Assembly (NCBI RefSeq): GCF_008329965.1
Contig: NZ_CP036150.1
Coordinates: forward strand, 2,956,439-3,020,438
Length of the DNA stretch: 64,000 nucleotides
Source: Oceanispirochaeta crateris
Lineage (GTDB): Bacteria; Spirochaetota; Spirochaetia; DSM-2461
Reading direction: 5' to 3'
Shown piece after piece: positions 1 to 8,532 of the stretch. Numbering within the stretch: position 1 is the first letter of the stretch; every line of letters begins with the position of its first letter. Made by a program: the position numbers and the translations under genes. Under the pieces are notes generated by a model. That model did not search any database and was not told where the DNA came from. It was given only the letters and a program-made list of their open reading frames with translations.

Positions 1-1792
1 AAGCAGGAAACCGTTGACGATCCGGATAAAACCGACCTAGAGACTCTTCCCCGTAGTGAATATCAATGGCATCACAATTTGTGAAAATCACATAGGGAGG
101 CATCATACCGATAGCCCGCTCACCACGGGCCCAGCGAGTGGATGGTTCAAGGACAACATTCTTTTCTGGAGAAATCTGGCTTGAATAGAAGTAGGCCGCC
201 GGTTTTGGGAAACGGAACATATCCATGACACCGTGGTAACAGATTCTGTCCCCTGATCCAAACTGATAATGAGTGTTATAATCAAAGGCACACCAACCGA
301 TGGCGCCTGAAATTGCGGAATCTCGACGAGCATGATCCTGAACACGGGTATGACGCAGAGCATGTTCCACCAACCGTTCTTCCTGATCAAAGGACTTAGT
401 GGGATACATATGACCATTATATTCTGATATAAGATAGGGAACTTTTTCTTTCAAGCCAGTGGCGGTATGCGGATCGATCAGAACGGAACGTTCTCCTTCA
501 TGGGTAAAATCATTGAAGGTGTAAACATCTTCAAGGAATTCGCTCCCCTCTTTAAATCGAATCCCGCTGGTTGGGCGGCTGGGATCCAGATTCCTGCTTA
601 GATTATTCGTTCGTGTATAAAATTCCCCATGATCATCGGATTCATTGATCCTGACACCCCAAGAAATAATTGAAGGATGATTCCAGTCCCGGCGAATCAT
701 TGATTCTAGCATGTCACAGGCTTTATCCTGCCATTGTGTGTCCCCAATGAATTGCCACCCCGGCAATTCTTCAAAAACCAGAAGTCCAATCTCATCGCAA
801 CGACTAAGAAAATAAGGACTAGCAGGGTAATGGGAGGATCGCGTACAATTCAGAGCCAACTCGTTTTTCATTATCTCTGCATCTCGCTGCTGAGCCCTTG
901 CTGGCATGGCATATCCAATGTATGGAAAGGACTGATGGCGATTAAGACCCGTGAGTTGTATTCTTTGCTTATTGAGAAAAAATCCATCTTCGGTAAAAGA
1001 GATTTCCCGAAATCCGATTCTAATACTCCGGGTATCTTCAACACCTTCGGCTCTAAGGCTTATAAGCAGGTCATATAAAAAAGGATTTTCCGTATCCCAT
1101 AGAATCACAGGGATTTTCGGGGTACCGGTCAAAGTAAGAACCGATTCGCCGGGGACCAATTCCTGTTCTTTTTCAAGGGAAGCAACAACGTCTCTATCTT
1201 TCATAAGATCTGCTTTCAAATGAACAAGCCTGGTTTCTCCTGTATCATTTTTAACAAAGAGAGTATGGCTGTATTCTCCGAGGACACGGTCCGAAAGGAC
1301 ATAATCAGTCTTACTGTTTACTATAAATATTTCAGGATGAAAAACCAGAGTAACATCACGGTAAATCCCTCCATAGCATAGGTAGTCCAGAACATGCCCG
1401 AATGGAGGTATATGCGGATTTTCCCGGCTGTCGACTTTTACTGTCAGTAACAGAGGATTCTCTTGGGTAACAGACAAAGGCAGTTCTATAGTAAAAGGAG
1501 TGAATCCACCTTGATGGGACCCTACCGCCAAGCCATTAACAAAGACTTCAGCCGAAACCATAACACCATCAAACTGCAGCGACCATTGCCCGGCTTCCTC
1601 CTTAGGAGGCAGAAGGATTTCTTTCTGATAAGTATAAATATCCTGATAGATCTCTTCATCAAAACAATTTAAAGGGATCTCTTTTACCTGGTGTGGAAGA
1701 TGAACTGTCTCACCTGAGATTTTATGGAATGGATATGATTCTTCAAAACCTTTGCAGAATATCCAATGATTCATTAATGGTATATTTTTCAT
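1..1792 (-). CDS. Glycoside hydrolase family 2 (beta-galactosidase/beta-glucuronidase-like), C-terminus cut by window edge
   Basis: Open frame of about 597 codons that leaves the window at base 1, so it is partial. The start is an ATG at 1790-1792 behind AGGA. The N-terminal ~170 residues read as the GH2 sugar-binding jelly roll (FDGVMVSAEVFVNG, GSHQGG). The acid/base region HPSIISWGVRINES puts the Glu near residue 384, and SEYNGHMYP puts a likely nucleophile Glu near residue 457; both spacings fit GH2. The later segment IGWCAFDYNTHYQFG is typical of the GH2 barrel. There is no signal peptide, so it probably acts in the cytoplasm on an imported oligosaccharide. It follows the ABC permease genes at 1842-3559 on the same strand. 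The exact substrate cannot be read from sequence. Confidence 0.9.
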   Translation of the reverse strand, partial: MKNIPLMNHWIFCKGFEESYPFHKISGETVHLPHQVKEIPLNCFDEEIYQDIYTYQKEILLPPKEEAGQWSLQFDGVMVSAEVFVNGLAVGSHQGGFTPFTIELPLSVTQENPLLLTVKVDSRENPHIPPFGHVLDYLCYGGIYRDVTLVFHPEIFIVNSKTDYVLSDRVLGEYSHTLFVKNDTGETRLVHLKADLMKDRDVVASLEKEQELVPGESVLTLTGTPKIPVILWDTENPFLYDLLISLRAEGVEDTRSIRIGFREISFTEDGFFLNKQRIQLTGLNRHQSFPYIGYAMPARAQQRDAEIMKNELALNCTRSSHYPASPYFLSRCDEIGLLVFEELPGWQFIGDTQWQDKACDMLESMIRRDWNHPSIISWGVRINESDDHGEFYTRTNNLSRNLDPSRPTSGIRFKEGSEFLEDVYTFNDFTHEGERSVLIDPHTATGLKEKVPYLISEYNGHMYPTKSFDQEERLVEHALRHTRVQDHARRDSAISGAIGWCAFDYNTHYQFGSGDRICYHGVMDMFRFPKPAAYFYSSQISPEKNVVLEPSTRWARGERAIGMMPPYVIFTNCDAIDIHYGEESLGRFYPDRQRFPA

Positions 1793-1841
1793 TATGTTCC
1801 TCTTATTAAAAGCCCTTATCAAGATTTGCTCTCATTGGGTA

Positions 1842-2678
1842 TTACCCCTTTACTGCACCTTCAGTTAAACCTTTGTGAATATGTTTAGAAAACATAAAAT
1901 ATGCAATCAATGAAGGAAGCATAACGATAACAATTGCAGCACTCAGATTTTGCCAAGAGCCAAACCGGCTGTCACTGAAGTGCATAAGAGCAGTGGTCAG
2001 AGTGCTCAGTCTATTTGCTGGCATATATAAATAAGGGATATACATATCGTTCATGATGGTCACCATCTTGAAAATCCCGAGAGTCGTCGTTGCAGGAATA
2101 ACCAACGGAAGGATAATAGACCAGTAAACCCTCAAAGGAGAACAACCATCAAGGAAAGCACTTTCGTCGAGACTGATGGGAATCTTATCTATAAATTGCA
2201 AATAAATGTATAACTGCATCATGTCGGCCGCAATATATATCATCAAAGCAGACCATCTGGTATTATACAAACCCAATAGCTTAATGATTCCAAAGCGACT
2301 GATTTCCGTCACATAGGGGGGAATTAGCATTCCTAACATAAAAAGGAAAAAATAGATCTTTTTCAGTTTGAAGTCAAAACGATTGATGGCAAATGCAACA
2401 CCTGAAGCAATGAGAGTATTTGCTAAAACGCTGAGCGTAACCAGAAGGATCGAGTTATACAATCCTTTAATGATATTGGCTTTGCCAAAAACAACCATAT
2501 AGTTTTTTATGCTAGGGGATAGGGTTGGTTTCAATGGAAAATCGGTCCCCAACTCAATAGGCGTCTTAAAAGACGCAAAGAATGTTATGGCAACAGGAAT
2601 AATGATCACAACAGATAGAAATACGAAAATAATTTGCATAATAATAGTGTTAATATTTATTTTTTTGCGAATCATCAA
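1842..2678 (-). CDS. Carbohydrate ABC transporter permease, MalG/UgpE-like
   Basis: 278 residues with about six hydrophobic segments. The EAA-type loop that contacts the ATPase is visible as SLDESAFLDGCSPLRVYWSI near residue 180, close to the family form EAAxxDGA. The length is normal for a MalG-class inner-membrane subunit. The start overlaps the stop of the upstream permease by 4 bases (ATGA), indicating translational coupling. No ATPase gene is in this cluster; such spirochaete and Firmicute cassettes commonly share an MsmK/UgpC-type ATPase encoded elsewhere (family knowledge). The GH2 gene downstream suggests uptake of the glycoside that enzyme cleaves. Confidence 0.93.
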   Translation of the reverse strand: MMIRKKININTIIMQIIFVFLSVVIIIPVAITFFASFKTPIELGTDFPLKPTLSPSIKNYMVVFGKANIIKGLYNSILLVTLSVLANTLIASGVAFAINRFDFKLKKIYFFLFMLGMLIPPYVTEISRFGIIKLLGLYNTRWSALMIYIAADMMQLYIYLQFIDKIPISLDESAFLDGCSPLRVYWSIILPLVIPATTTLGIFKMVTIMNDMYIPYLYMPANRLSTLTTALMHFSDSRFGSWQNLSAAIVIVMLPSLIAYFMFSKHIHKGLTEGAVKG

Positions 2679-3559
2679 TGTACCCTCGCTCTGACAATCA
2701 TGTCCTGTATTTTGCTAAAACCTATAATCATTATTATCAAAAGGACAGCCATAGCGGAGGCAAGGCCATAGTCGTTATATAAGAAGGCTGTATTTAAGGT
2801 ATGGAGTGTGAACGTTGTGCTGGCAAAACCAGGTCCGCCGCCTGTCATGACAAATGGAATGTCAAACTGCTGCATAGCACCTCTCATATTCATAAAGAGA
2901 ACCAGTTCAATAACCAGAATAATTCCAGGAATTACGATGTATCTGAATTGATTCATTTCTCCGGCACCATCAATTTTGGCGGCATCGTATAGTTCCCTAG
3001 AGATAGACTGTAATGCCACATAAAATAGGATGATATGGAAACCTGAAAATCTCCAGATGGAGACCGCAACCAATACAAAATTTACGATTGCAGGATCACT
3101 CAACCAACGAATGGAAGACTCTATCCCCAAAACTTTGAAGGTCATGTCAACGGCACCAATCATCGGAGAGAAAACTGATGAGAACATATAAGAAACTGCA
3201 ACACCATTGACGATATAGGGTACTAAAATTAGAATTTTATAGAAGTTCCCGTTCCTGATTCCCTTATCAAGCTGATAGGCCAAAAAAATTTCAATGGGGA
3301 TAAAAATCAGATGGAAAAAAAAGTAAAGGGCATTATTTTTAAGACTACTTAGAGCAACACCGCCATCAGTAAAAAACTTTTGGAAATTGTATATTCCTAC
3401 AAATTTTTTTACAGAATGGATTCCATCCCATGAAACAAAGCTGAGATAAATCAAATTTATTAATGGATAGACAACAAAGAGAATCATGAGAATTGTGGGG
3501 ACAGTAAGGAGTACAAAAAGAGAAATGTACTTATCTTTGCCTCGAATATTTGTATACAT
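2675..3559 (-). CDS. Carbohydrate ABC transporter permease, MalF/UgpA-like
   Basis: About 294 residues with six hydrophobic segments, starting after a short cytoplasmic N-terminus. The EAA loop is seen as SRELYDAAKIDGAGEMNQF near residue 205. I prefer the ATG at 3557-3559, which has GGGAA just upstream; an in-frame TTG at 3580 would add seven residues. It pairs with the MalG-type gene at 1842-2678 (4-base overlap) to form the transmembrane channel for a sugar imported by the binding protein at 3693-4973. A strong hairpin at 3639-3669 separates it from that binding protein. Confidence 0.93.
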   Translation of the reverse strand: MYTNIRGKDKYISLFVLLTVPTILMILFVVYPLINLIYLSFVSWDGIHSVKKFVGIYNFQKFFTDGGVALSSLKNNALYFFFHLIFIPIEIFLAYQLDKGIRNGNFYKILILVPYIVNGVAVSYMFSSVFSPMIGAVDMTFKVLGIESSIRWLSDPAIVNFVLVAVSIWRFSGFHIILFYVALQSISRELYDAAKIDGAGEMNQFRYIVIPGIILVIELVLFMNMRGAMQQFDIPFVMTGGGPGFASTTFTLHTLNTAFLYNDYGLASAMAVLLIIMIIGFSKIQDMIVRARVH

Positions 3560-3638
3560 AGACTTCCCTGGTTTCCACAAGCGAAAAGAATGATTTTATC
3601 CTTTTTTGACTGTCGGGAAAATTTAAAAATAAAGAAGA

Positions 3639-3669
3639 CTTCAGCAAGTTTGAAACAAACTTGCTGAAG
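3639..3669 (-). terminator. Intercistronic hairpin after the sugar-binding protein gene
   Basis: Perfect 14-bp inverted repeat, CTTCAGCAAGTTTG at 3639-3652 and its complement at 3656-3669, with a 3-base loop. Read on the minus strand it lies 24 bases after the binding-protein stop and is followed by a T-rich stretch (TCTTCTTTATTTTTAAA). It can act as a partial terminator or as a 3' mRNA stabiliser, giving more binding protein than permease. Confidence 0.75.
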
Positions 3670-3692
3670 ATTAAATTAAAACTTATGACGAT

Positions 3693-4973
3693 TTAGAAGA
3701 GTCTTTCTCTAGCAGCTTTCCACTTGCTATTGAGTTCGGTCAACATAGTTCCGAGATCTTCCCCGGCAATCATTTTCTGACCCATCACTTTATAGTTAAA
3801 CTGAATATCATCTACGATAGCCTGGAATTCTTCGCCTCCACCATCATAGACAACAAACTGGACCTCTCCACCTTTGACCTGACCTGGAATAGCAGATAGA
3901 ACAGGAATGGGATTCTCAATTCCTTTGATAGTTGAGATTCGATCGGTATATTTAAGATATTCTGGATAATAATTACTGGTGAGAAACCAGTTCACAAACT
4001 TCTTGGCTTCCTCAACATTTTCACTCTTTCCGTTAACACCCAGGATTCCATCAGGCTGAGCCACAGTGAGCAGTGGACTATTTACATCATCACGCATGGG
4101 CATATAAAACATTCCGATATCGCTCATGTCACCATTCATATCAGCGACGATCTCGGTGAGTGCCCAAACACCACCAAAAATGGACGCACCTTGTTTAGCT
4201 GCAAACATATTACGGGCCTGATTCCAGCCGATACCAAGGGGATCTGGACCAAAAAGCTTCTTTGAATAGAGTTCATCAATAATTTGATAGGATTCATAAA
4301 AAGGAGTTCCCTCTGAAAAAGGCTCATCCTGAGAAGCCATGACATTCCAGTAATTACCATCATTGGCAACGAGACTTGGCATGAACTCATTGAAGGGATA
4401 GGTTGACCAAGCATCCTTGGCTCCCATCATAATAGGAATATATTCCCCTTTTTCTTTGATCAGTTCAAAGGCCTCAACCATTTCATTCCAGGTCTGGGGA
4501 ATGGCAATTCCATACTCTTTAAAAATGCTCTTGCGATAGTATACGAATTCATTCTGAACATATGATGCAAGACCGATGACTTTGCCGTCTTTTGTCATCA
4601 TATCAGAAAACTTATTTTTCTTTGCGGCATCCAAGTCACTCAAGTCAGCGAGGAAGTCAGAAAACTTGGTAACCATCCATGGTTTCATGTAGGTTAAATC
4701 CGACATTTCATTGGCAGAATTTCGGATCTTCATCATTTCATAGTATTTGGTTGAGCTATTGAAATACTCCAGTTCTATCACCACGCCGGATTCTTCTTTA
4801 GAATACGCATTGGTAACATTATTTACATCATTGAGATAGTCATAGACTGAATCTCCAACAACTGGGAATTTAATGACAGTTTTAGCCTCAACAGAATCAG
4901 ACTGACCAGCGGCAAATACTCCCCCGACAATTAGAACAGTGAAAGTAATCAATAATAAAAATTTGGATTTCAT
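3693..4973 (-). CDS. Extracellular sugar-binding protein of ABC transporter (SBP family 1)
   Basis: 426 residues. The N-terminus is a signal peptide (MKSKFLLLITFTVLIVGGVF) ending in AAGQSD, with no lipobox Cys, a pattern common in spirochaetal binding proteins. The body has features of type-1 solute-binding proteins: FVYYRKSIFKEYGIAIPQTW (hinge region) and GIGWNQARNMFAAKQGA. The start ATG at 4971-4973 has GGAG 7-10 bases upstream. It should bind a saccharide in the periplasm and deliver it to the permeases at 1842-3559. It lies 64 bases after the response regulator gene (5038-6627), which probably controls it. The sugar is unknown. Confidence 0.92.
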   Translation of the reverse strand: MKSKFLLLITFTVLIVGGVFAAGQSDSVEAKTVIKFPVVGDSVYDYLNDVNNVTNAYSKEESGVVIELEYFNSSTKYYEMMKIRNSANEMSDLTYMKPWMVTKFSDFLADLSDLDAAKKNKFSDMMTKDGKVIGLASYVQNEFVYYRKSIFKEYGIAIPQTWNEMVEAFELIKEKGEYIPIMMGAKDAWSTYPFNEFMPSLVANDGNYWNVMASQDEPFSEGTPFYESYQIIDELYSKKLFGPDPLGIGWNQARNMFAAKQGASIFGGVWALTEIVADMNGDMSDIGMFYMPMRDDVNSPLLTVAQPDGILGVNGKSENVEEAKKFVNWFLTSNYYPEYLKYTDRISTIKGIENPIPVLSAIPGQVKGGEVQFVVYDGGGEEFQAIVDDIQFNYKVMGQKMIAGEDLGTMLTELNSKWKAARERLF

Positions 4974-5037
4974 TTATCTTCTCCTCGTTTTTATTCTAGA
5001 ATGCCCCTCACCCTCTGAAAATGATCTATCTTTTGCT

Positions 5038-6627
5038 CTATTGATCAATCTTTAGTTTCTCTCGATACCTTCCTGGAGAAAGACCTGTAATTTTTTTAAA
5101 GATTCTTGAAAAGTGTTCCACCGAGCGATAACCTGTTTTCTCTGAAATAACATAGATAGGCTGAGGCTCTTCCTTTAACAGCTCACAAGCATGAGAAATT
5201 CTGATTTCTGTCAAAACATCACTAAACTTCTTATTCAATTCATGAGAAAAAAGATAACTGAGATAGGTTTTATTCACTCCCGCCTTAATCGCGGCTTGTT
5301 CTAGGCTTAAATCGGGAGACTGGTAATTGTCCAATAAATACTGATGAGCCGTTTTTACAGGTGATTTTATATGATCAGAAACAGAAGTTAAACGTTCATT
5401 CTGCAAATATTCCAGCTCTGACTCCATCACTTCAATGAGTTCATCCATGGATCTGGTTTCCTGTAAACGATTTAGAATGCGTGTCATTTCCTGAAAACGA
5501 CGGCCAATAGCAAAAGATTCCCCTTCCAATAAAAAACGGCGGAAACACTCGAGGGCTGTATAGATTGCTTCCATTGGCGATGAGAAAGAAGAATCTTTGA
5601 ATTCTTCTAAAAATGCATCAACCGCTTGTTGAAATCTAACACTGTCTGTGATTTTCAATATGGTCATCAAGCGATGAACTTTCTGCTCCAGTTTTACTGG
5701 ATAGGAGGAATGACCAGAACCATGCCTATCACAGTTTAGGGGCGTAACAATTTTTAAACCTGGATTAAAGAATCGTTGATTCACCAATCGAACAGCTTCT
5801 GAATAGATTGCAGGAACATCTTCTACAGTCCACTTCTCCTTCCATGAAACACCTACAAAGCATGACATACCAAGGTACTGTTTTATTGAACTGCTGATAT
5901 TCTGCAAAAGACTGTTCACTTTCATTTCAACATAGGCATCATTTCGCGGATTGGAATAAGAAAGAATAAGCACATATTCTTTGGAGCTAAGTGAAAGACT
6001 GTAATGATGTTTACGTCCTTGAATAATTTGTGTGATTACAGCGAGAGTTAAATTGATCAGATTTTCTGGTGATATACGGTCCGTCTCAAGGTTCTGATAA
6101 TCGAGAGCCAGATCACATACAATTAGAATATCATCATGCAATAAAATGGAAGACTTAATGAGAATCTCTTTTGAGGATTCTTTCTGGTTGTAAAGCAATG
6201 TTCGAAGTAGCGTGTCCTGATCAGGTAGTGGGTGTCCTTCACGGTCCTGTGGTGTAATTTTTTTTAGCAGAGGAAGCAGATGCTCTGCATCCAGATCTTT
6301 TTTTAGTAAATAATCACAGGCGCCCAATTTAAATGCCTCGCGAACATAATCATAGTTATCAAAGGCACTAAGAACAATAATATGAAGTTCCGGATAAATT
6401 TCATGGGCTGCTTTAATCAAAGAAAGACCATCCCTCTCAGGCATTTCTATGTCAGTTATAAGGATATCGATTTTCCCGTCCTGATAAAGGAATTTCAAAG
6501 CATCTTCGCCATTAACAGCCACTCCTGCAATCATAAAACCTTCTTGTTTCCAATTGACAAGAGAATGAAATGACATCCTGACAAGAGGTTCATCATCAAC
6601 AAATAACACGCGGTTCATTCTAGACAT
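5038..6627 (-). CDS. Response regulator with REC and AraC-type DNA-binding domains (YesN-like)
   Basis: 529 residues. The N-terminal receiver (about 1-125) has the acidic pair VDDEP, the phospho-acceptor Asp in DILITDIEMPERDG near residue 57 and the Lys in CDYLLKKDL. A long central region of unknown fold follows (~130-420). The C-terminal ~100 residues are a double AraC HTH (LSLEQAAIKAGVNKTYLSYL; ISEKTGYRSVEHFSRIFKK; GLSPGRYR). Two starts are possible: 6627, or 6618, where ATGA overlaps the kinase stop. It pairs with the kinase at 6615-8309 and most likely activates the downstream sugar transporter genes. Confidence 0.93.
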   Translation of the reverse strand: MSRMNRVLFVDDEPLVRMSFHSLVNWKQEGFMIAGVAVNGEDALKFLYQDGKIDILITDIEMPERDGLSLIKAAHEIYPELHIIVLSAFDNYDYVREAFKLGACDYLLKKDLDAEHLLPLLKKITPQDREGHPLPDQDTLLRTLLYNQKESSKEILIKSSILLHDDILIVCDLALDYQNLETDRISPENLINLTLAVITQIIQGRKHHYSLSLSSKEYVLILSYSNPRNDAYVEMKVNSLLQNISSSIKQYLGMSCFVGVSWKEKWTVEDVPAIYSEAVRLVNQRFFNPGLKIVTPLNCDRHGSGHSSYPVKLEQKVHRLMTILKITDSVRFQQAVDAFLEEFKDSSFSSPMEAIYTALECFRRFLLEGESFAIGRRFQEMTRILNRLQETRSMDELIEVMESELEYLQNERLTSVSDHIKSPVKTAHQYLLDNYQSPDLSLEQAAIKAGVNKTYLSYLFSHELNKKFSDVLTEIRISHACELLKEEPQPIYVISEKTGYRSVEHFSRIFKKITGLSPGRYREKLKIDQ

Positions 6628-8309
6628 CCGATTATCTGGGGAAGAGGAAGACGCAGAGTAAAAGTAGTGAGTCCCTCGTCTAAAGAGACAGACACACCCC
6701 AGGGGCGGCCATAGCGCAAAAAGATCCTTCTTTGGATATTCCTGAGCCCCTTGTGTTGATCAATCTCCTCCGTGATGGAATTCTCTAAAGCAGAATCCAG
6801 AATCCTCTCAATTTTTGAAAGGTCTGCCTGCCCTGAGTCATCTTGAATCCGGATAAGCAATTGGTTTATTTCCGAGCTAGCACTTATAAAAAGATGTCCT
6901 CTCTGATCTGATTTTCTAAACCCGTGCTGAATTGCATTTTCTATGATAGGTTGCATAATCATTTTCATGATGACCAACTCCTTCAGGTTATCTGGAACCT
7001 GAATTGAATAATCAAAAAGATCTCCAAAACGAATTTTCTGTATATGAATATATCCGGTAACGCAATCCAATTCGTTCTCCAAAGTTGTAAACATTCCCGT
7101 TCTGTGAAGTAAACCGTTGACGATGACCATCAACTCCTTAGTCATTTTCACAACTTCTTCATTTCCACGGACTTGAGCTAAGATTTTTATCGAATTGAGG
7201 GTATTGATAAGAAAGTGAGGATTAATCTGAAACTGAAGGGCCTCGAGTTCCAATTTCAACGTTTCTTGATTCAAGTTTACCAATCTACGGTTCATTTGGA
7301 AGAAGGAGTCATAGATCTGTTGAATCTCTAACTGATAAGCCTCATTTATGATAATATTTTGATCACAACTCTGCTGCCATAATCCAATTTGCCCCATCCT
7401 ATGCGATAGCTTAGATATAGGTTCCAGTATGGAGAATGCAAGCCGTTGGGTAAAAACCAGAAAAAATAGAAAAATACAGATCATTATTAAACAGAAAACA
7501 AGCGTAAACATCTTTAAGGCATTAAAAATTTTTCCCAAATAGCTGAATGATGTTTCGAAAACCCAGGGACTTCTTTTAATGGGATATATATTTTTTGCTC
7601 GCGTTTGGCTAAAGTCAGATTTTTCAGAATCAAAAAAGAGTACATCCCCTTGATGGTTCAATAAAGCATAAGATTCTTCACGGCCTTCGGTACGTCGTTT
7701 TAAGCTGTAAAGACTGTCGGAATTCATCGATAATATGATGGCTTCGACGCTGGAAAACCCTGTATGCTGAGGAGGAGCAATAACAAGATTGATCCTGGGA
7801 ATGGATGACCGTTCTCTCGAGAGAGGAGTTAATTCTTCTATGATGATGACATCACCTTTATGTGTTTGCGCATCCTGATACCATTTTTCTTTTCTGATCA
7901 CCTCGGCATCAACTAAAGGAGTATAGAAAAACATTTCTCCTTCATGTTTAAAAAAGAAAGAAATAGAGTCAATTTTGTCATTATAATTGGAAAGATTATC
8001 CAAATTCCCTTCAATTTCAAATATTAACTGAAGTTTTTTATCCCGTTTTTGTTCAAGACTGTAGTCTGAAACTGTTTGAATCAGATATTCGTTATGGGCG
8101 ATAGTAGCCAAAAGAAGCTTTGCTTCTCTGAGTTCATTTTCAACATTGGAAACAATCTGCTGCTGAACAGAAACAACCTTATCCCGGACAATATTGATCT
8201 GAATATTAACAAGGATTAAAAAGAGAAGAGATTCCAGGATAGAAACTGGTAAGATGATATATAGAATCAGTGCTTTTCGAAAAACCTTCGTTATGCTCTC
8301 TTTTTGCAT
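6615..8309 (-). CDS. Membrane sensor histidine kinase (YesM-like, His_kinase/HATPase)
   Basis: 564 residues. TM1 is at ~12-37 and TM2 at ~270-295, enclosing an extracytoplasmic sensor of about 230 residues. A HAMP-like linker follows (LEPISKLSHRMGQIG). The phospho-His box is LQFQINPHFLINTLNSIKI, and the ATPase N box is MQPIIENAIQHGF. The G1 region reads IRIQDDSGQ where DxGxG is expected, so the ATP lid is atypical. It overlaps the partner response regulator by 4 or 13 bases depending on that gene's start. With the sugar cassette downstream it probably senses an extracellular saccharide. Confidence 0.92.
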   Translation of the reverse strand: MQKESITKVFRKALILYIILPVSILESLLFLILVNIQINIVRDKVVSVQQQIVSNVENELREAKLLLATIAHNEYLIQTVSDYSLEQKRDKKLQLIFEIEGNLDNLSNYNDKIDSISFFFKHEGEMFFYTPLVDAEVIRKEKWYQDAQTHKGDVIIIEELTPLSRERSSIPRINLVIAPPQHTGFSSVEAIILSMNSDSLYSLKRRTEGREESYALLNHQGDVLFFDSEKSDFSQTRAKNIYPIKRSPWVFETSFSYLGKIFNALKMFTLVFCLIMICIFLFFLVFTQRLAFSILEPISKLSHRMGQIGLWQQSCDQNIIINEAYQLEIQQIYDSFFQMNRRLVNLNQETLKLELEALQFQINPHFLINTLNSIKILAQVRGNEEVVKMTKELMVIVNGLLHRTGMFTTLENELDCVTGYIHIQKIRFGDLFDYSIQVPDNLKELVIMKMIMQPIIENAIQHGFRKSDQRGHLFISASSEINQLLIRIQDDSGQADLSKIERILDSALENSITEEIDQHKGLRNIQRRIFLRYGRPWGVSVSLDEGLTTFTLRLPLPQIIGCLE

Positions 8310-8532
8310 AAAATGAGTATCAAAGAAAATCCTTTATTATTCAATAATCATCTTTCACAAGAAAGATTGATTTCTGAAAATACTTATTAGCTTACATAAA
8401 TTCTTTTTTGACTTATAATTTTACAGTCGGATGAGAAGAAGTTTTTCACAAAATGCTACAATAATGAGAATGGATCATCAAAAATAACAAAAAGTAGGTC
8501 TATAATTCATAAGAAGAACAAAGGATCTTAAT

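Noticed and set aside
734-1672. Plus-strand open frames of 69-114 codons
   Set aside because: They lie wholly inside the GH2 gene on the other strand, with no ribosome site or recognisable domain.
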